DNA of 42,082 nucleotides, from IMG/VR virus record IMGVR_UViG_3300047586_000340, positions 1 to 42,082 of that record; one strand, written 5' to 3'. Of the stretch, positions 16,082 through 24,494 are shown piece by piece. Made by a program: the position numbers and the translations under genes. This DNA is from a virus. Every line of letters starts with the position of its first letter. Within the stretch, counting starts at the first letter, position 1. The notes under the pieces were generated by a model, which was not told the origin of the DNA, searched no databases, and saw only the letters and a list, made by a program, of their open reading frames with translations.

Positions 16082-16561
16082 TTACGATTCATATTCGAGC
16101 GCGCAGAGGCGCAGCTCCGCATAGTGGCACAGGACGTTTCCGAACATCCGTTCCTCGCTCAGGTCGATCTGCACTCCCGCCAGGCCGGCCATCGGTCCCC
16201 AGTCCGGGATGGTGGTCAGGCACGACCCATTCAAGTCGATATGTTCCTCGAACTTCTCCTCGATGGCCGTGAGCAGATCGTCGAAGAGGATCCCCGTCGC
16301 CTGATCGTCCCTCAGACCCATGATCGCCCGGAACAGGATGACATGCGCCTTCTCCTGCGGAGCCCCGCCGATCGTCGTGATCCGCTTGGCCGTCTTTTCC
16401 CGCGCGAACATGACGGTATTGATCCGCCCGTCGGTATCCTTGAACAGCGCCAGCATTTTCCCGTAGTCAACCGCCAGGCGGTTATAATCGAAAACGACGC
16501 CGATGCCCGGCACGCCGGAGAGGATCGTTTTGATCTGTTCGCGAATCGCGGGAAAATTCAT
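16082..16561 (-). CDS. Tail terminator / minor tail protein-like
   Basis: 159 residues, start overlapping the upstream stop (ATGA). The pattern AIREQIKTILSGVPGIGVVF ... GYNR-like segment, then FDDLLTAIEEKFEEHIDLNG and a C-terminal beta strand CHYAELRLCALEYES, fits tail-completion proteins encoded just before the tail tube. Assignment rests on size, position and fold-like pattern rather than a diagnostic motif. Confidence 0.5.
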   Translation of the reverse strand: MNFPAIREQIKTILSGVPGIGVVFDYNRLAVDYGKMLALFKDTDGRINTVMFAREKTAKRITTIGGAPQEKAHVILFRAIMGLRDDQATGILFDDLLTAIEEKFEEHIDLNGSCLTTIPDWGPMAGLAGVQIDLSEERMFGNVLCHYAELRLCALEYES

Positions 16562-17046
16562 GTACCCACCGCCTTGACAATATCAGCGGGGATCTGCCCC
16601 AGAATGCCGAGCACTTGCGCCCGTTTCTTTTCCAGGGTATCGGTGAACATTCTCCGGGGTTTCGTACCTCGCTTCGAGATCGCCCTGGCGATCAGGAAAG
16701 CGACGGATTTCGCCTCTTTTCCGGTCAAGCCCATCTGCTTTTCAACCCAGTACTGAATCGGCGCCACCGGCGGGAAGTGGGGTCTTGTCCCCAGTTCCAC
16801 CGCCTCCCCGTATTTAGCCGGGGTGGAGACCATGCCCCAGACCGGCACGCCGATATTGACCTTGTGAAAGATCATATCCCGCAGGTGGACGGGGCCCGCA
16901 CCGACCGGTGTGGACGCTTTAACCGCCGCTTCCAGCAGCAGCAGGGACTCGGTGATTCTGGAGATCTTCGCCGCACGGGCCGCCTCCGGATATTTCTGAA
17001 CCAGGCGTTCAAAGGGTTTGAGGTCGAAAGATATCTTGAGTTCCAT
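16558..17046 (-). CDS. HK97 gp10-like / Mu gpG-like virion morphogenesis protein
   Basis: 162 residues with family-like core: STPVGAGPVHLRDMIFHKV (residues ~46-64), KYGEAVELGTRPHFPPVAPI (~78-97), then YWVEKQ and a C-terminal helix. The VE-x-GT-x-P-H-F motif is characteristic of head-tail joining proteins of this group. Overlaps neighbours at TAATG and ATGA. It probably completes the neck or tail end. Confidence 0.7.
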   Translation of the reverse strand: MELKISFDLKPFERLVQKYPEAARAAKISRITESLLLLEAAVKASTPVGAGPVHLRDMIFHKVNIGVPVWGMVSTPAKYGEAVELGTRPHFPPVAPIQYWVEKQMGLTGKEAKSVAFLIARAISKRGTKPRRMFTDTLEKKRAQVLGILGQIPADIVKAVGT

Positions 17047-17813
17047 TATCGGGTCCTCCGGCCGTGGGTCGCCTTTTCCGTTCCCCAGCTCCCCGTCGAT
17101 TTCTGCGCTTTCGTGGCGCCGGCGGGGAGAACGTCGCCTTCCTTCACGCCGATATGGCTATAGTAATTTGCGCGGTATGTTCTCGCCTTCGACGCGTATT
17201 CGGATGCTTTGCTCTTGTGGTCCACGCTGTCCGCCTGGATGGTGCTGTCCTGCGTCTGGGCGTAGTAAGTTGCCAGCATGTCGCAAAAGACAGAGGCGGC
17301 CAGCATCTGCAGGGCTTCCTCGTCGATCGCCGGAATGGTGCAGGCCGCGTCGGTACAGGTTTGCAGCGACGTATAGGCGATCCGCATGGATTCTGCGGCC
17401 AGGGGTTTCTCCGTAAGAAATCTCAGGTATTTCCCGGCCGGTTTTTCGTAAATTGTCCACTCGTCGGAATCCAGGAGCTGCGCTTCATAGACCGTATCGT
17501 CCACGGGATACTCGACCGTTTTGATGGCGGAAAACCCGTCGATCCAGTCCGCCAGGAGCGTCAGGGCATAATCGAAGCCGCCGTCGCCGGCTTCGTCCTC
17601 GGTCACGATCCGGGGCTTATAGCCGGAATAGGTCTTGACGGCCTTGTTGATGGAAAATATCTTCTCCGCCTCGCCCAGGGGCAACTCGCCCCCGACCAGG
17701 TTCCCGATCGCCGTGATGTAATCCTGCCGTGTGCTCGTCGGGACAGCGACGGCAACGGGCGCCACGGGAGGCGCGACAGGTGTGCCCGTTCCTGATCCGG
17801 TCCAGTCGCTCAT
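17046..17813 (-). CDS. Head-tail connector-like protein
   Basis: 255 residues. After a Pro/Ala/Val-rich N-terminus, the segment RQDYITAIGNLVGGELPLGE followed by AEKIFSINKAVKTYS looks like an adaptor protein of the gp6/gp16 type, and a helical middle (EEALQMLAASVFCDMLATYY) contains several aromatic residues. Gene order just before the gp10-like gene supports a connector role. Overlaps the upstream gene by ATGA. Confidence 0.55.
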   Translation of the reverse strand: MSDWTGSGTGTPVAPPVAPVAVAVPTSTRQDYITAIGNLVGGELPLGEAEKIFSINKAVKTYSGYKPRIVTEDEAGDGGFDYALTLLADWIDGFSAIKTVEYPVDDTVYEAQLLDSDEWTIYEKPAGKYLRFLTEKPLAAESMRIAYTSLQTCTDAACTIPAIDEEALQMLAASVFCDMLATYYAQTQDSTIQADSVDHKSKASEYASKARTYRANYYSHIGVKEGDVLPAGATKAQKSTGSWGTEKATHGRRTR

Positions 17814-18994
17814 GCGTGAGTTACCTCCGTATCCGGGTTGATGAAATCATCTCCCGTCTTGAACCTCCATAAATACACCGTTGTCCCCGCCGGTAGATTC
17901 GGGTAGAAAGTAACTTTCCCGAGCGCGTTGGTGGTCCCCTGATGAATCGGATTTGCCAGGAGACTGTCCGTGGACATGATGACCAGGGCGTCCGCGCAGG
18001 GCGAGCCGTCCACCGTCAGCGTATATTCGTGCGCTACCGGCCCGGTTCCGACTCCGCCGATCGCAGTTAGGATGGCCGCCAGCCTCGTGCTGTTCGTGTC
18101 CATCTCCTGCCGGATTTCCACAACCGTGGGTGCCGCGCCGCCGGTCGGGGCCTCTTCCAATGCGTTCGCCGTCAGTCTGCGCACGCCGCCGTCGTCTTCA
18201 GTCATTTCCCAGAGATGATCGAGCTTTGATCCGTCGGCTTCCAGCGCCGTCTTGATCGCTGCCGTGTCAGGCGGAGCCGTATTGGCGTAAGTCACCTTTC
18301 CATTGGCGTCCGTGACAATCTTCTGAGACGGAGTGACGAGCACAAGTGCCGCCGTTGCCGCCGGAATTGCTGCGTCGGAGATTGCCGTATCGCATTGAGC
18401 GTTCACATCCGCCGCCGAGAGATCATTCAGTCCGGTCAGCCCCGTTCCCTTTGCGAGAACGATATTCGTCCCTGCGGTCAGGAGCCTGATTGCCGCCCCC
18501 CATACCGCCGCTGCCATATCGGAAACGAGAGTGCCGAAGGATTGGATGCTGGCCGGCGTCGCCGCGTTCAAGCTCAATTTCTGCAATGCCCCAAAATCAA
18601 TATTCGCCTGCTCGACAACGGAAACATCCAGTTTGTCCGCCCCGAAAAGGGAGTCCCAAACCTGAGCGGGCACCACCAGAAACACCCGCCAAACGGAGAG
18701 GTACGTTGTCGGTTCCGAGTGCATGACCATGAGTGTGCCGAGCGTGTTAGTGTCTACCGCACTTAACGAGACCTTAAAAAAGCCATGCGCGTCATAGGTG
18801 GATGCAACAAAATTTGCTCCTTGTTCCCTGATCGTCGCCGCACCGCCGTTCTTGCTCAGGAGGATGCCCGTTGTTGCGTGGTCGATTGAGGTGATGATCC
18901 CCGCGCCGGTCTGCAAGGTGACGCCGTCCCCTTTGGAAAGGAAAGGTCCGAAGGTGATGACACGCACCGTTCCCTGTTTCAGCCATTGGCTCAT
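17810..18994 (-). CDS. Virion-associated protein with C-terminal carboxypeptidase-regulatory-like domain
   Basis: 394 residues from the ATG at 18994 (AGGAGG before it, ATGA overlap with the upstream gene). Residues ~1-90 (VRVITFGPFLSKGDGVTLQT, GAGIITSIDHATTGILLSK) form a beta-domain found in other phage neck or baseplate proteins. The middle is Ala-rich helical. The last ~85 residues (EYTLTVDGSPCADALVIMST ... GKVTFYPNLPAGTTVYLWRF) look like a transthyretin/Ig-type beta-sandwich. Probably a surface-exposed virion part; function not known. Confidence 0.55.
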   Translation of the reverse strand: MSQWLKQGTVRVITFGPFLSKGDGVTLQTGAGIITSIDHATTGILLSKNGGAATIREQGANFVASTYDAHGFFKVSLSAVDTNTLGTLMVMHSEPTTYLSVWRVFLVVPAQVWDSLFGADKLDVSVVEQANIDFGALQKLSLNAATPASIQSFGTLVSDMAAAVWGAAIRLLTAGTNIVLAKGTGLTGLNDLSAADVNAQCDTAISDAAIPAATAALVLVTPSQKIVTDANGKVTYANTAPPDTAAIKTALEADGSKLDHLWEMTEDDGGVRRLTANALEEAPTGGAAPTVVEIRQEMDTNSTRLAAILTAIGGVGTGPVAHEYTLTVDGSPCADALVIMSTDSLLANPIHQGTTNALGKVTFYPNLPAGTTVYLWRFKTGDDFINPDTEVTHA

Positions 18995-19800
18995 GCGGCA
19001 AGCCTCCTGTAATGGTTCATAAATATAGGGACAAGATTGCTCCCCATCATCCACACCGGGAAAGCCGTCTCGTCGACTATTTCATAGGTATAAAATTCGC
19101 TGATGTAGGAAAACCCAGGCTGTTGATACGCCCAATTGAATATATTCCCGTCTCTTTGTGAGACGATGGTGACGCCGGTGGCGGAGGGAGCGAGGACTTG
19201 TTTTGCCGTAAAATTATCAACCGTACCGTTCCAGTTCGTAGTACCATAACATCCGGAATAGCTAGCGGAGGCAGAAACAATCATTTTATAACCAGAATAA
19301 GTCCCTGGAGTAATTACGTAACCACCCGAAACAACATAATTATCCATTACGATTCTTACCCCAGTTCCAGAAACATGCGACACTAAATCCATGCCCCACT
19401 TCAGTAACCAGCCAAACGCTCCGAAATAAGCCTGTCTTAGATACTCCATGTTGTTATTAACAGCGACCGCAACCCCGCCGGTAATGGTCCAAAGACCGAA
19501 TCTTGTCCATGCTGTTCCGGGAGGTTCATCTGTCGTCATGTTCGGATTGGCAAACAATTCTCCATCGTTTAGCGGACCGCCGGTAGTGGCAAGCGTTTCC
19601 CCTGTTCCCGCTTTCGCAATCCATCCCTGAAGCATCTTGCCCGTATTGTCTTTAATGCAGAGCAACTTTCCTATCTGGTTGGTCAGAACATTGGGCACGC
19701 CGAAATCAACAAAAGCCACGCCGTTCGCCGCGGAGACTTTCGCCGCAGCCAGCAAGACTCTCCCGGAATAAACAGTAAAAGGATTAAAAACTTCAATCAT
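18991..19800 (-). CDS. Virion surface-type protein downstream of paralogous protein
   Basis: 269 residues, rich in Gly, Tyr, Trp and Asn, predicted all-beta (IGKLLCIKDNTGKMLQGWIA, MDNYVVSGGYVITPGTYSGY). The C-terminus ends PIFMNHYRRLAA. No diagnostic motif, though the composition suggests a carbohydrate-binding-type beta-sandwich. It follows the 215-residue paralogue directly, mirroring the arrangement of paralogue plus LamG protein at 3136-4535. ATGA overlaps join it to both neighbours. Confidence 0.5.
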   Translation of the reverse strand: MIEVFNPFTVYSGRVLLAAAKVSAANGVAFVDFGVPNVLTNQIGKLLCIKDNTGKMLQGWIAKAGTGETLATTGGPLNDGELFANPNMTTDEPPGTAWTRFGLWTITGGVAVAVNNNMEYLRQAYFGAFGWLLKWGMDLVSHVSGTGVRIVMDNYVVSGGYVITPGTYSGYKMIVSASASYSGCYGTTNWNGTVDNFTAKQVLAPSATGVTIVSQRDGNIFNWAYQQPGFSYISEFYTYEIVDETAFPVWMMGSNLVPIFMNHYRRLAA

Positions 19801-20444
19801 GCGTCTGCTCCACAGGCCGTCTGGAAGGCGATTTCACAATTTGCGACTGTTGCATCCAAAATGAAGATGCTTTTGCAAACGTGGTTGAGGTTTCCCGCCG
19901 TCGGATTGTTAACCGGGATGACTTTCTGTCCAGCCGCCGCCGTACTCAAAACATCCGTTTTGAATGCCGTCAAAGTCGAGGCAAGCACGAACCTTCGCCA
20001 TTCCGTCCACTCCTCCACGGTCGCTTCTTTCCGGATCTGAACGATGACTTCCGTGCCCAGATGCGCCGTGTTTCCCGTGATCGCAACATCAATATGCAGG
20101 GTCGCTGCGAGTACGGCGGTAAGGTCGATCTCGGCACTTTCCACGTAAGAGCCCAAAGCCACCGGCGTCCATTCCAGAGGCTGGACGTTCTGCGTTTTTG
20201 TCGGAGGGTTGCCCGCCACAGTCAGGGCCGTGAGTTTTACCCTTGCGTGTATCTGTGAGCCGGTCGCACCGTAATTGTTATTAATGATAACCCTTGCGCC
20301 GGAGGCATCCGGGGGTAGCGTCACCGCCTGCGTTTTTACCGACTCGCCGGCAACGCCATCGGCATGGACGGTGTAGATGTCCGCCGTGTTGAGATGCTCA
20401 AACTGTAGATTGTCGAGGACTTCAATGGTGTCGATGGCTGCCAT
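19797..20444 (-). CDS. Phage structural protein, paralogue of 3894-4535
   Basis: 215 residues, homologous over the full length to 3894-4535 (shared LDNLQFEHLNTADIYTVHAD, ARVIINNNYGATGS, EWTEW, AFKTDVLSTAAAGQKVIP). It lies in the connector region and is more GC-rich than the other copy, so it looks like the older resident. Family unknown. The sequence pattern suggests a beta-rich capsid or neck decoration protein. Confidence 0.6.
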   Translation of the reverse strand: MAAIDTIEVLDNLQFEHLNTADIYTVHADGVAGESVKTQAVTLPPDASGARVIINNNYGATGSQIHARVKLTALTVAGNPPTKTQNVQPLEWTPVALGSYVESAEIDLTAVLAATLHIDVAITGNTAHLGTEVIVQIRKEATVEEWTEWRRFVLASTLTAFKTDVLSTAAAGQKVIPVNNPTAGNLNHVCKSIFILDATVANCEIAFQTACGADA

Positions 20445-20445
20445 G

Positions 20446-20718
20446 CTAACCTCCCGCCTTTATTTCGGTCGCCGCCTTCTCGTCCGTGGCGTTTAGTTTC
20501 GCCAGACAGGTGTCGATGAAATCCAACTCGGCCGTTTTTTTAACCTGCCATTCATCCCGCGCTTTCATGGCCGCCTGGATAAAGACATCCTGTCCTTTGG
20601 CGTCGGACCTTGCCCGCATCGAGAAAGTGTGCTCTCCGGCCTTATCCGTCCATACCCCCGTGATCGTAGCTTCCCCGGTCGTATCCGCATCATCCGCTAT
20701 GGTGATTTGCCAGCTCAT
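20446..20718 (-). CDS. Small hypothetical structural-region protein (90 aa)
   Basis: N-terminal half is beta-like (WQITIADDADTTGEATITGV ... HTFSMRARSD), the C-terminal half helical and charged (MKARDEWQVKKTAELDFIDT). Unknown family. Starts after a 50-base gap and ends one base before the next gene. The gap upstream contains a very basic open stretch without a start codon, which I do not call. Confidence 0.5.
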   Translation of the reverse strand: MSWQITIADDADTTGEATITGVWTDKAGEHTFSMRARSDAKGQDVFIQAAMKARDEWQVKKTAELDFIDTCLAKLNATDEKAATEIKAGG

Positions 20719-20769
20719 TTCTTTTTCCTCTTGGCCTTTCGTTTGAGGCGCTTCTCTTTCTCCGCGGCC

Positions 20770-21237
20770 TCAATTTTTAAAAACGCCGGTTATCGAAAAC
20801 GTGTACGACGTCCCGCCGACCACATATTTGATTCTCAGGTAATTCCCGAAATTCGTGATGGCCTGCCGGTATTGACCGGTAGCCGTGATCTGGGTGACCG
20901 CCGTATGGGTGTACCAGTTGATATTGTCCGGAGAGACCTGGACCGTCACGTCCAGCGTCGAGGTGCTCTCTTCGACGGTTACATTGACGAAGATCTGCCC
21001 TTCGGCATAAGCGGAGACATCGAAGGCCGTGGAATAACCCGTGGCGGCGGTATAGATTCCGCTCGAAAGGAAGCCGACAACCCTGGTTTTGTGGTCCTGG
21101 GCCCGTCCGGCGCCCGGTACGATCGCTATGATGAAAATAACGGCCAGGAAACAACACAGAATCAATCGTGCGGCGCGATCCCGCCCTGGGACGCCTCTGT
21201 GGCCGAATAATCCAAAAATGCCTTTTAAACGCTTCAT
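20770..21237 (-). CDS. Signal-peptide-bearing phage protein (155 aa)
   Basis: Start at 21237 (GGGAGGGCAAA before it, ATGA overlap with the O-antigen-ligase-like gene). An unusually long N-terminus with a basic stretch precedes a hydrophobic segment (LILCCFLAVIFIIAIVPGAG) and RAQDHKT, a good signal-peptidase site. The mature domain (STLDVTVQVSPDNINWYTHT ... GNYLRIKYVVGGTSYTFSIT) resembles small beta proteins common in phage neck regions, which normally lack signals. Export is inferred; role unknown. Confidence 0.6.
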   Translation of the reverse strand: MKRLKGIFGLFGHRGVPGRDRAARLILCCFLAVIFIIAIVPGAGRAQDHKTRVVGFLSSGIYTAATGYSTAFDVSAYAEGQIFVNVTVEESTSTLDVTVQVSPDNINWYTHTAVTQITATGQYRQAITNFGNYLRIKYVVGGTSYTFSITGVFKN

Positions 21238-22334
21238 TTTGCCCTCCCTTCGTTTTGCCCGGCAGTTTCCCGGGTCCACATCCCCAGCCAGGCGACTCCC
21301 AGCAGCGCCGTCGGCGCGATATGCAGGTTATCAAATCCAAAACACCCCACCGCCAGGGCGGAAACGCCGGCGGCAACCTCCGGGGAAACCGAGTTTCGCC
21401 AAACGCAAACGGCGACAGAAATTAAAAATGCCGCAATCAGAATGATGCCGGGCAGGCCGATTTCAAACAGGACCCGGACATATTCGTTGTGGGCGTGCAT
21501 GAAAATGTTTTCGCCGATCAACATCCCGCCGATATCGACCACCTTTCCGGCAGCCGGATCCCCGGAGGCCAGGAGCGGGAAGACGGTCGGCCAGCTCTCG
21601 ATGCCGCGGCCGAACGCCTCCGACCGGAGCGACCAGAGGGCATGTTTCCAGGCAACCCAGCGGACGTTGTCCATTAGGGCGCCCAAGGCTTTGACCTTCC
21701 AGAACCAGGCCGCCGCGGCAAACCCGGCAGCGCCGCAGGACGCCATGAAAACCCGGCGGTTTTTTACGGCCATGAAGAGATAGACCAGCACCGCGGCCAG
21801 GGCGGCGAGCATGCCCGTCGTCGTCTTTGCCACCACAATCCCCCAGAGGATCACCGGGACCATGAGCAGCCACCAGCCGGACAGAAACGCCGGCAGGCAT
21901 ATGGCCAGGAAGATTCCCCCTGTATCGGGATTGAATGGCCCCGCGTTCTGTGGAGCAAACCAGGTCTTTGCGATTCCTGTTTCCTGCAGGCAGATCCAGC
22001 AGATCAGCGCGAGCGCCGCCAGACGTATCACAACCAGGATACGGCGTTTCTCGATCCGGCTGAATCCCTCTGCAGCAGCCAGGAAAATAGCGATCATCAC
22101 CAGTCCCATGTAGGCGTCATAGGCCGGCGGCAGGTATCGGGTTTGCACAACCAGGCAGACCAGCCAGAAAGCGGCATGCCAGGGGCTGGCCAGGAGGGAG
22201 GCAAACGCCAGCCCTCCCAGCCAGATGGCCGCGAGCTGCCAGGACAGGCGGAACTCGAACCCCGGGATGGGCATGATACAGAACATCAACCCGGGGATCG
22301 CCGCCAGTAATATCCATTCAGAAACTCTTGTCAT
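21234..22334 (-). CDS. O-antigen ligase/polymerase-like membrane protein (Wzy_C type)
   Basis: 366 residues with about 9-10 hydrophobic membrane segments. A large loop ends in MHAHNEYVRVLFEIGLPG (residues ~279-296), the H-N-x-Y...E-x-G-x-x-G signature of the WaaL/Wzy superfamily. The loop includes conserved-looking RGIESWPTVFPL. Such enzymes join or polymerise lipid-linked glycan on the periplasmic side of the inner membrane. Shorter than typical WaaL (about 400). It sits inside the virion gene cluster between two signal-peptide proteins and is translationally coupled to the downstream one. Seroconversion (altering host surface glycan to block superinfection) is the natural inference. Confidence 0.75.
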   Translation of the reverse strand: MTRVSEWILLAAIPGLMFCIMPIPGFEFRLSWQLAAIWLGGLAFASLLASPWHAAFWLVCLVVQTRYLPPAYDAYMGLVMIAIFLAAAEGFSRIEKRRILVVIRLAALALICWICLQETGIAKTWFAPQNAGPFNPDTGGIFLAICLPAFLSGWWLLMVPVILWGIVVAKTTTGMLAALAAVLVYLFMAVKNRRVFMASCGAAGFAAAAWFWKVKALGALMDNVRWVAWKHALWSLRSEAFGRGIESWPTVFPLLASGDPAAGKVVDIGGMLIGENIFMHAHNEYVRVLFEIGLPGIILIAAFLISVAVCVWRNSVSPEVAAGVSALAVGCFGFDNLHIAPTALLGVAWLGMWTRETAGQNEGRAK

Positions 22335-22358
22335 CTTGCCTTCACGTTTTAGTCTGCT

Positions 22359-22829
22359 TTAATAGCCCGCCCCTGGGCTGGCAGCCGGAAATGTTTTCAC
22401 GTAATAAGTCGTCGAGGTCGCTGCGTTTGCCGCACCCGGCATGACCCATCCCATGATCTGAGGATAGGTCGGCGCCGTCGTTGTAAAACCGCCGCCGGAA
22501 GCATAGAGTCGTGAACCAGGGGATGCCGGCGTCATACCGGTGATAATCCCCTCAACGACGATCTCTACCGTGGCCGCTGCCGCACCGCCCTTGCCGATAG
22601 CGCCGACGGCGGGACGAAGGGTCGAAGAGGTCATATCCACTTTATATGCCTTGCCGTCTGAAGGGCTGATGCAGACAACATTGCCTGTGGCCAAAAGTTC
22701 CCCGGCCGTTGCCGCGAAGCGCGTGGTTTTCGCTTTCCATGCCGCCGCTCCGAAAGCGGATGTGACGAAAAACATGATCATCATCAGAATCAGCGTCATC
22801 ATGATCCCGATATTTCTTGTTCTTTTCAT
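22359..22829 (-). CDS. Signal-peptide-bearing capsid-decoration-like protein (156 aa)
   Basis: Start at 22829 with AAGGAGGAAAGACCT before the ATG. The N-terminus (MKRTRNIGIMMTLILMMIMF, then FVTSAFGAAAWKAK) is a strong signal peptide. The mature part (FAATAGELLATGNVVCISPS ... DGKAYKVDMT) resembles small beta-barrel capsid decoration or DUF2190-type proteins normally encoded right after the capsid gene, as here. A secretion signal on such a protein is unexpected. It may be virion-derived but repurposed for the envelope. Confidence 0.6.
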   Translation of the reverse strand: MKRTRNIGIMMTLILMMIMFFVTSAFGAAAWKAKTTRFAATAGELLATGNVVCISPSDGKAYKVDMTSSTLRPAVGAIGKGGAAAATVEIVVEGIITGMTPASPGSRLYASGGGFTTTAPTYPQIMGWVMPGAANAATSTTYYVKTFPAASPGAGY

Positions 22830-22873
22830 AGGTCTTTCCTCCTTGAATCGTCTTATCGTTTTATCCCTGGGGT

Positions 22874-22908
22874 GGGGCCGGGTCACGGTCATCATGCCGC
22901 CCGGCCCC
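22874..22908 (-). other. Hairpin directly downstream of capsid gene
   Basis: Perfect 9-base inverted repeat (GGGGCCGGG and CCCGGCCCC) with a 17-base loop, 20 bases after the capsid stop codon. No T-run follows, so it is more likely a 3' stabiliser or partial attenuator that raises capsid mRNA over downstream genes. Confidence 0.45.
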
Positions 22909-22928
22909 GCTGTTTGTCCGTTTATTAT

Positions 22929-24494
22929 TTACACAACGACCGCTTTGTACCCGGGCCGGTAATCGATCTCCGCGCCTGCATACTCGTGGCGGATCTTGTA
23001 CCGGGTCTTGTCGGCGATGAACACCTGCTCCGACTGCGGAGAGTCGGCCAGGAAAAGCTCCGGCTCCTGGCGGCCGTTCAGGTATCCCATCTCCACGATA
23101 TCCGCGATGGTGGGCGGCAGAATCAGGCCCCAATCGTTGGCATCCGTGAAAAGGGGATTGATGACCGGGTTGACCTTTCCCGCCAGCGCATTTCGGATCT
23201 TCGTGGTCAGATCGTTGGCGGTAAAATAAAACTCGTCGTTGGCGATGCCCATGATGGTGGGCATCAGATCGATGGGGCCCACCAGGTTCGGCTTCACCGA
23301 CGGATCGGCCAGAAGCCCCACGCGCTCGCCACTGTCTTTTTCCGTCATTTTGCCCAGGGCGATATAGGCAATCAGGGCGGTGGCGAAACCAAGCGCCGTG
23401 GAACCGAGATTCCCGTGCCCCGCCGTAAACCACGCCGTCCCATCCGAACAGTTGGCGTTATCCATGTAGAAGCTCCAGACGTACTTGGCATGGGTGCGCC
23501 GCGCCGACCTGGACAGTCCGTTGACGAGACGCTGGATGATGGAGATATCGTCATTGATGATCGTCTTGCGGGTGATCGTCAGGATATTCCCCCTCTGTCC
23601 GAGTGAATAGGTGGACTCTTCGTCGGTCACCCCGCCGATTTCCTGATAATCCGCCGCTTCCGGATCGACCGGAGCCAGGTCGGAAAACCCTCCGACCAGG
23701 ACGGCTTCCTGCTGGCGGAAGTCTTTGACGGGCTTCCGGACGGAAATGAGCAGCTCCTCCTGGAACCGGTATTCGCCGTACAGGGAGACGAGACGCCGGG
23801 CCAGCGTATTCCCCAGGACGTAGGAGAATGTCCCGCTGTTGATGTCCATCGAGCTGCGGAGCTCCGCCGGCAGGTTCTTCCGGTTGAACCGTCCGCTGAC
23901 CTCGTGATCGCCCGTGAAGTAACTGTACATCTCACGGAGGCTGGTGAAAGCCGGGACCTTGTCGAAATCGCTGTAATCCTGCACGTTCCGCATGTCTGCG
24001 AAGACGGGTTGGTGATCGAGGCGCTCCATGCCCGCCAGGGCGATCGCCTGATCCTTTTTGATATTGAAGAGGCGGTCGACGGCCATACAGGCCCGGTCAA
24101 GGCTACCCAGGCCGACCTGGAAATGGATGCCCGCGGGGACGCCCTCTCCGGGGTTGGGCTGCGGGTTGATCTTCGCCAGATAATCTTTCTCGTCGGCGAT
24201 GACCTTGTCCAGATCCGCCGCCTGGAATACCCGGCCCTCGAATGTCTTTTTGATCCGCTCTTTCGCCAGCTCCGGCAGGTCGCTTTTGACCAGGCCGTCC
24301 TTGAGCGCCATTTCGCAGCGGAAAATGGCCAGATCGTCTTTCGAGGCCAGTCCCGTCAGATCGGCGGGCTTTTCCGGCTCCATTGCCATCCTGGCCAGGG
24401 TCTCAATCTCCTGCTCGGAAATCGTTGTCAGATCCTTCCCGGTCAGGAGGGCCGGCCGCTTTTCTTGAATCATCTTCAAAAGCTTTTCCTTCAT
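22929..24494 (-). CDS. Probable internal-start product: scaffold-capsid form (521 aa)
   Basis: Within the 751-codon gene, ATG at 24494 is preceded by AAGGAGGATAAC, among the best ribosome sites in the window. It would give a 521-residue protein lacking the protease domain. Overlapping protease/scaffold products from internal starts are known (Mu I/Z, lambda C/Nu3). This would supply capsid subunits in excess of protease fusion molecules. Confidence 0.6.
   Translation of the reverse strand: MKEKLLKMIQEKRPALLTGKDLTTISEQEIETLARMAMEPEKPADLTGLASKDDLAIFRCEMALKDGLVKSDLPELAKERIKKTFEGRVFQAADLDKVIADEKDYLAKINPQPNPGEGVPAGIHFQVGLGSLDRACMAVDRLFNIKKDQAIALAGMERLDHQPVFADMRNVQDYSDFDKVPAFTSLREMYSYFTGDHEVSGRFNRKNLPAELRSSMDINSGTFSYVLGNTLARRLVSLYGEYRFQEELLISVRKPVKDFRQQEAVLVGGFSDLAPVDPEAADYQEIGGVTDEESTYSLGQRGNILTITRKTIINDDISIIQRLVNGLSRSARRTHAKYVWSFYMDNANCSDGTAWFTAGHGNLGSTALGFATALIAYIALGKMTEKDSGERVGLLADPSVKPNLVGPIDLMPTIMGIANDEFYFTANDLTTKIRNALAGKVNPVINPLFTDANDWGLILPPTIADIVEMGYLNGRQEPELFLADSPQSEQVFIADKTRYKIRHEYAGAEIDYRPGYKAVVV

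Noticed and set aside
20719-20769. Very basic 20-codon open stretch before the 90-residue protein
   Set aside because: No start codon; likely only a purine-rich leader containing the ribosome site of the next gene.
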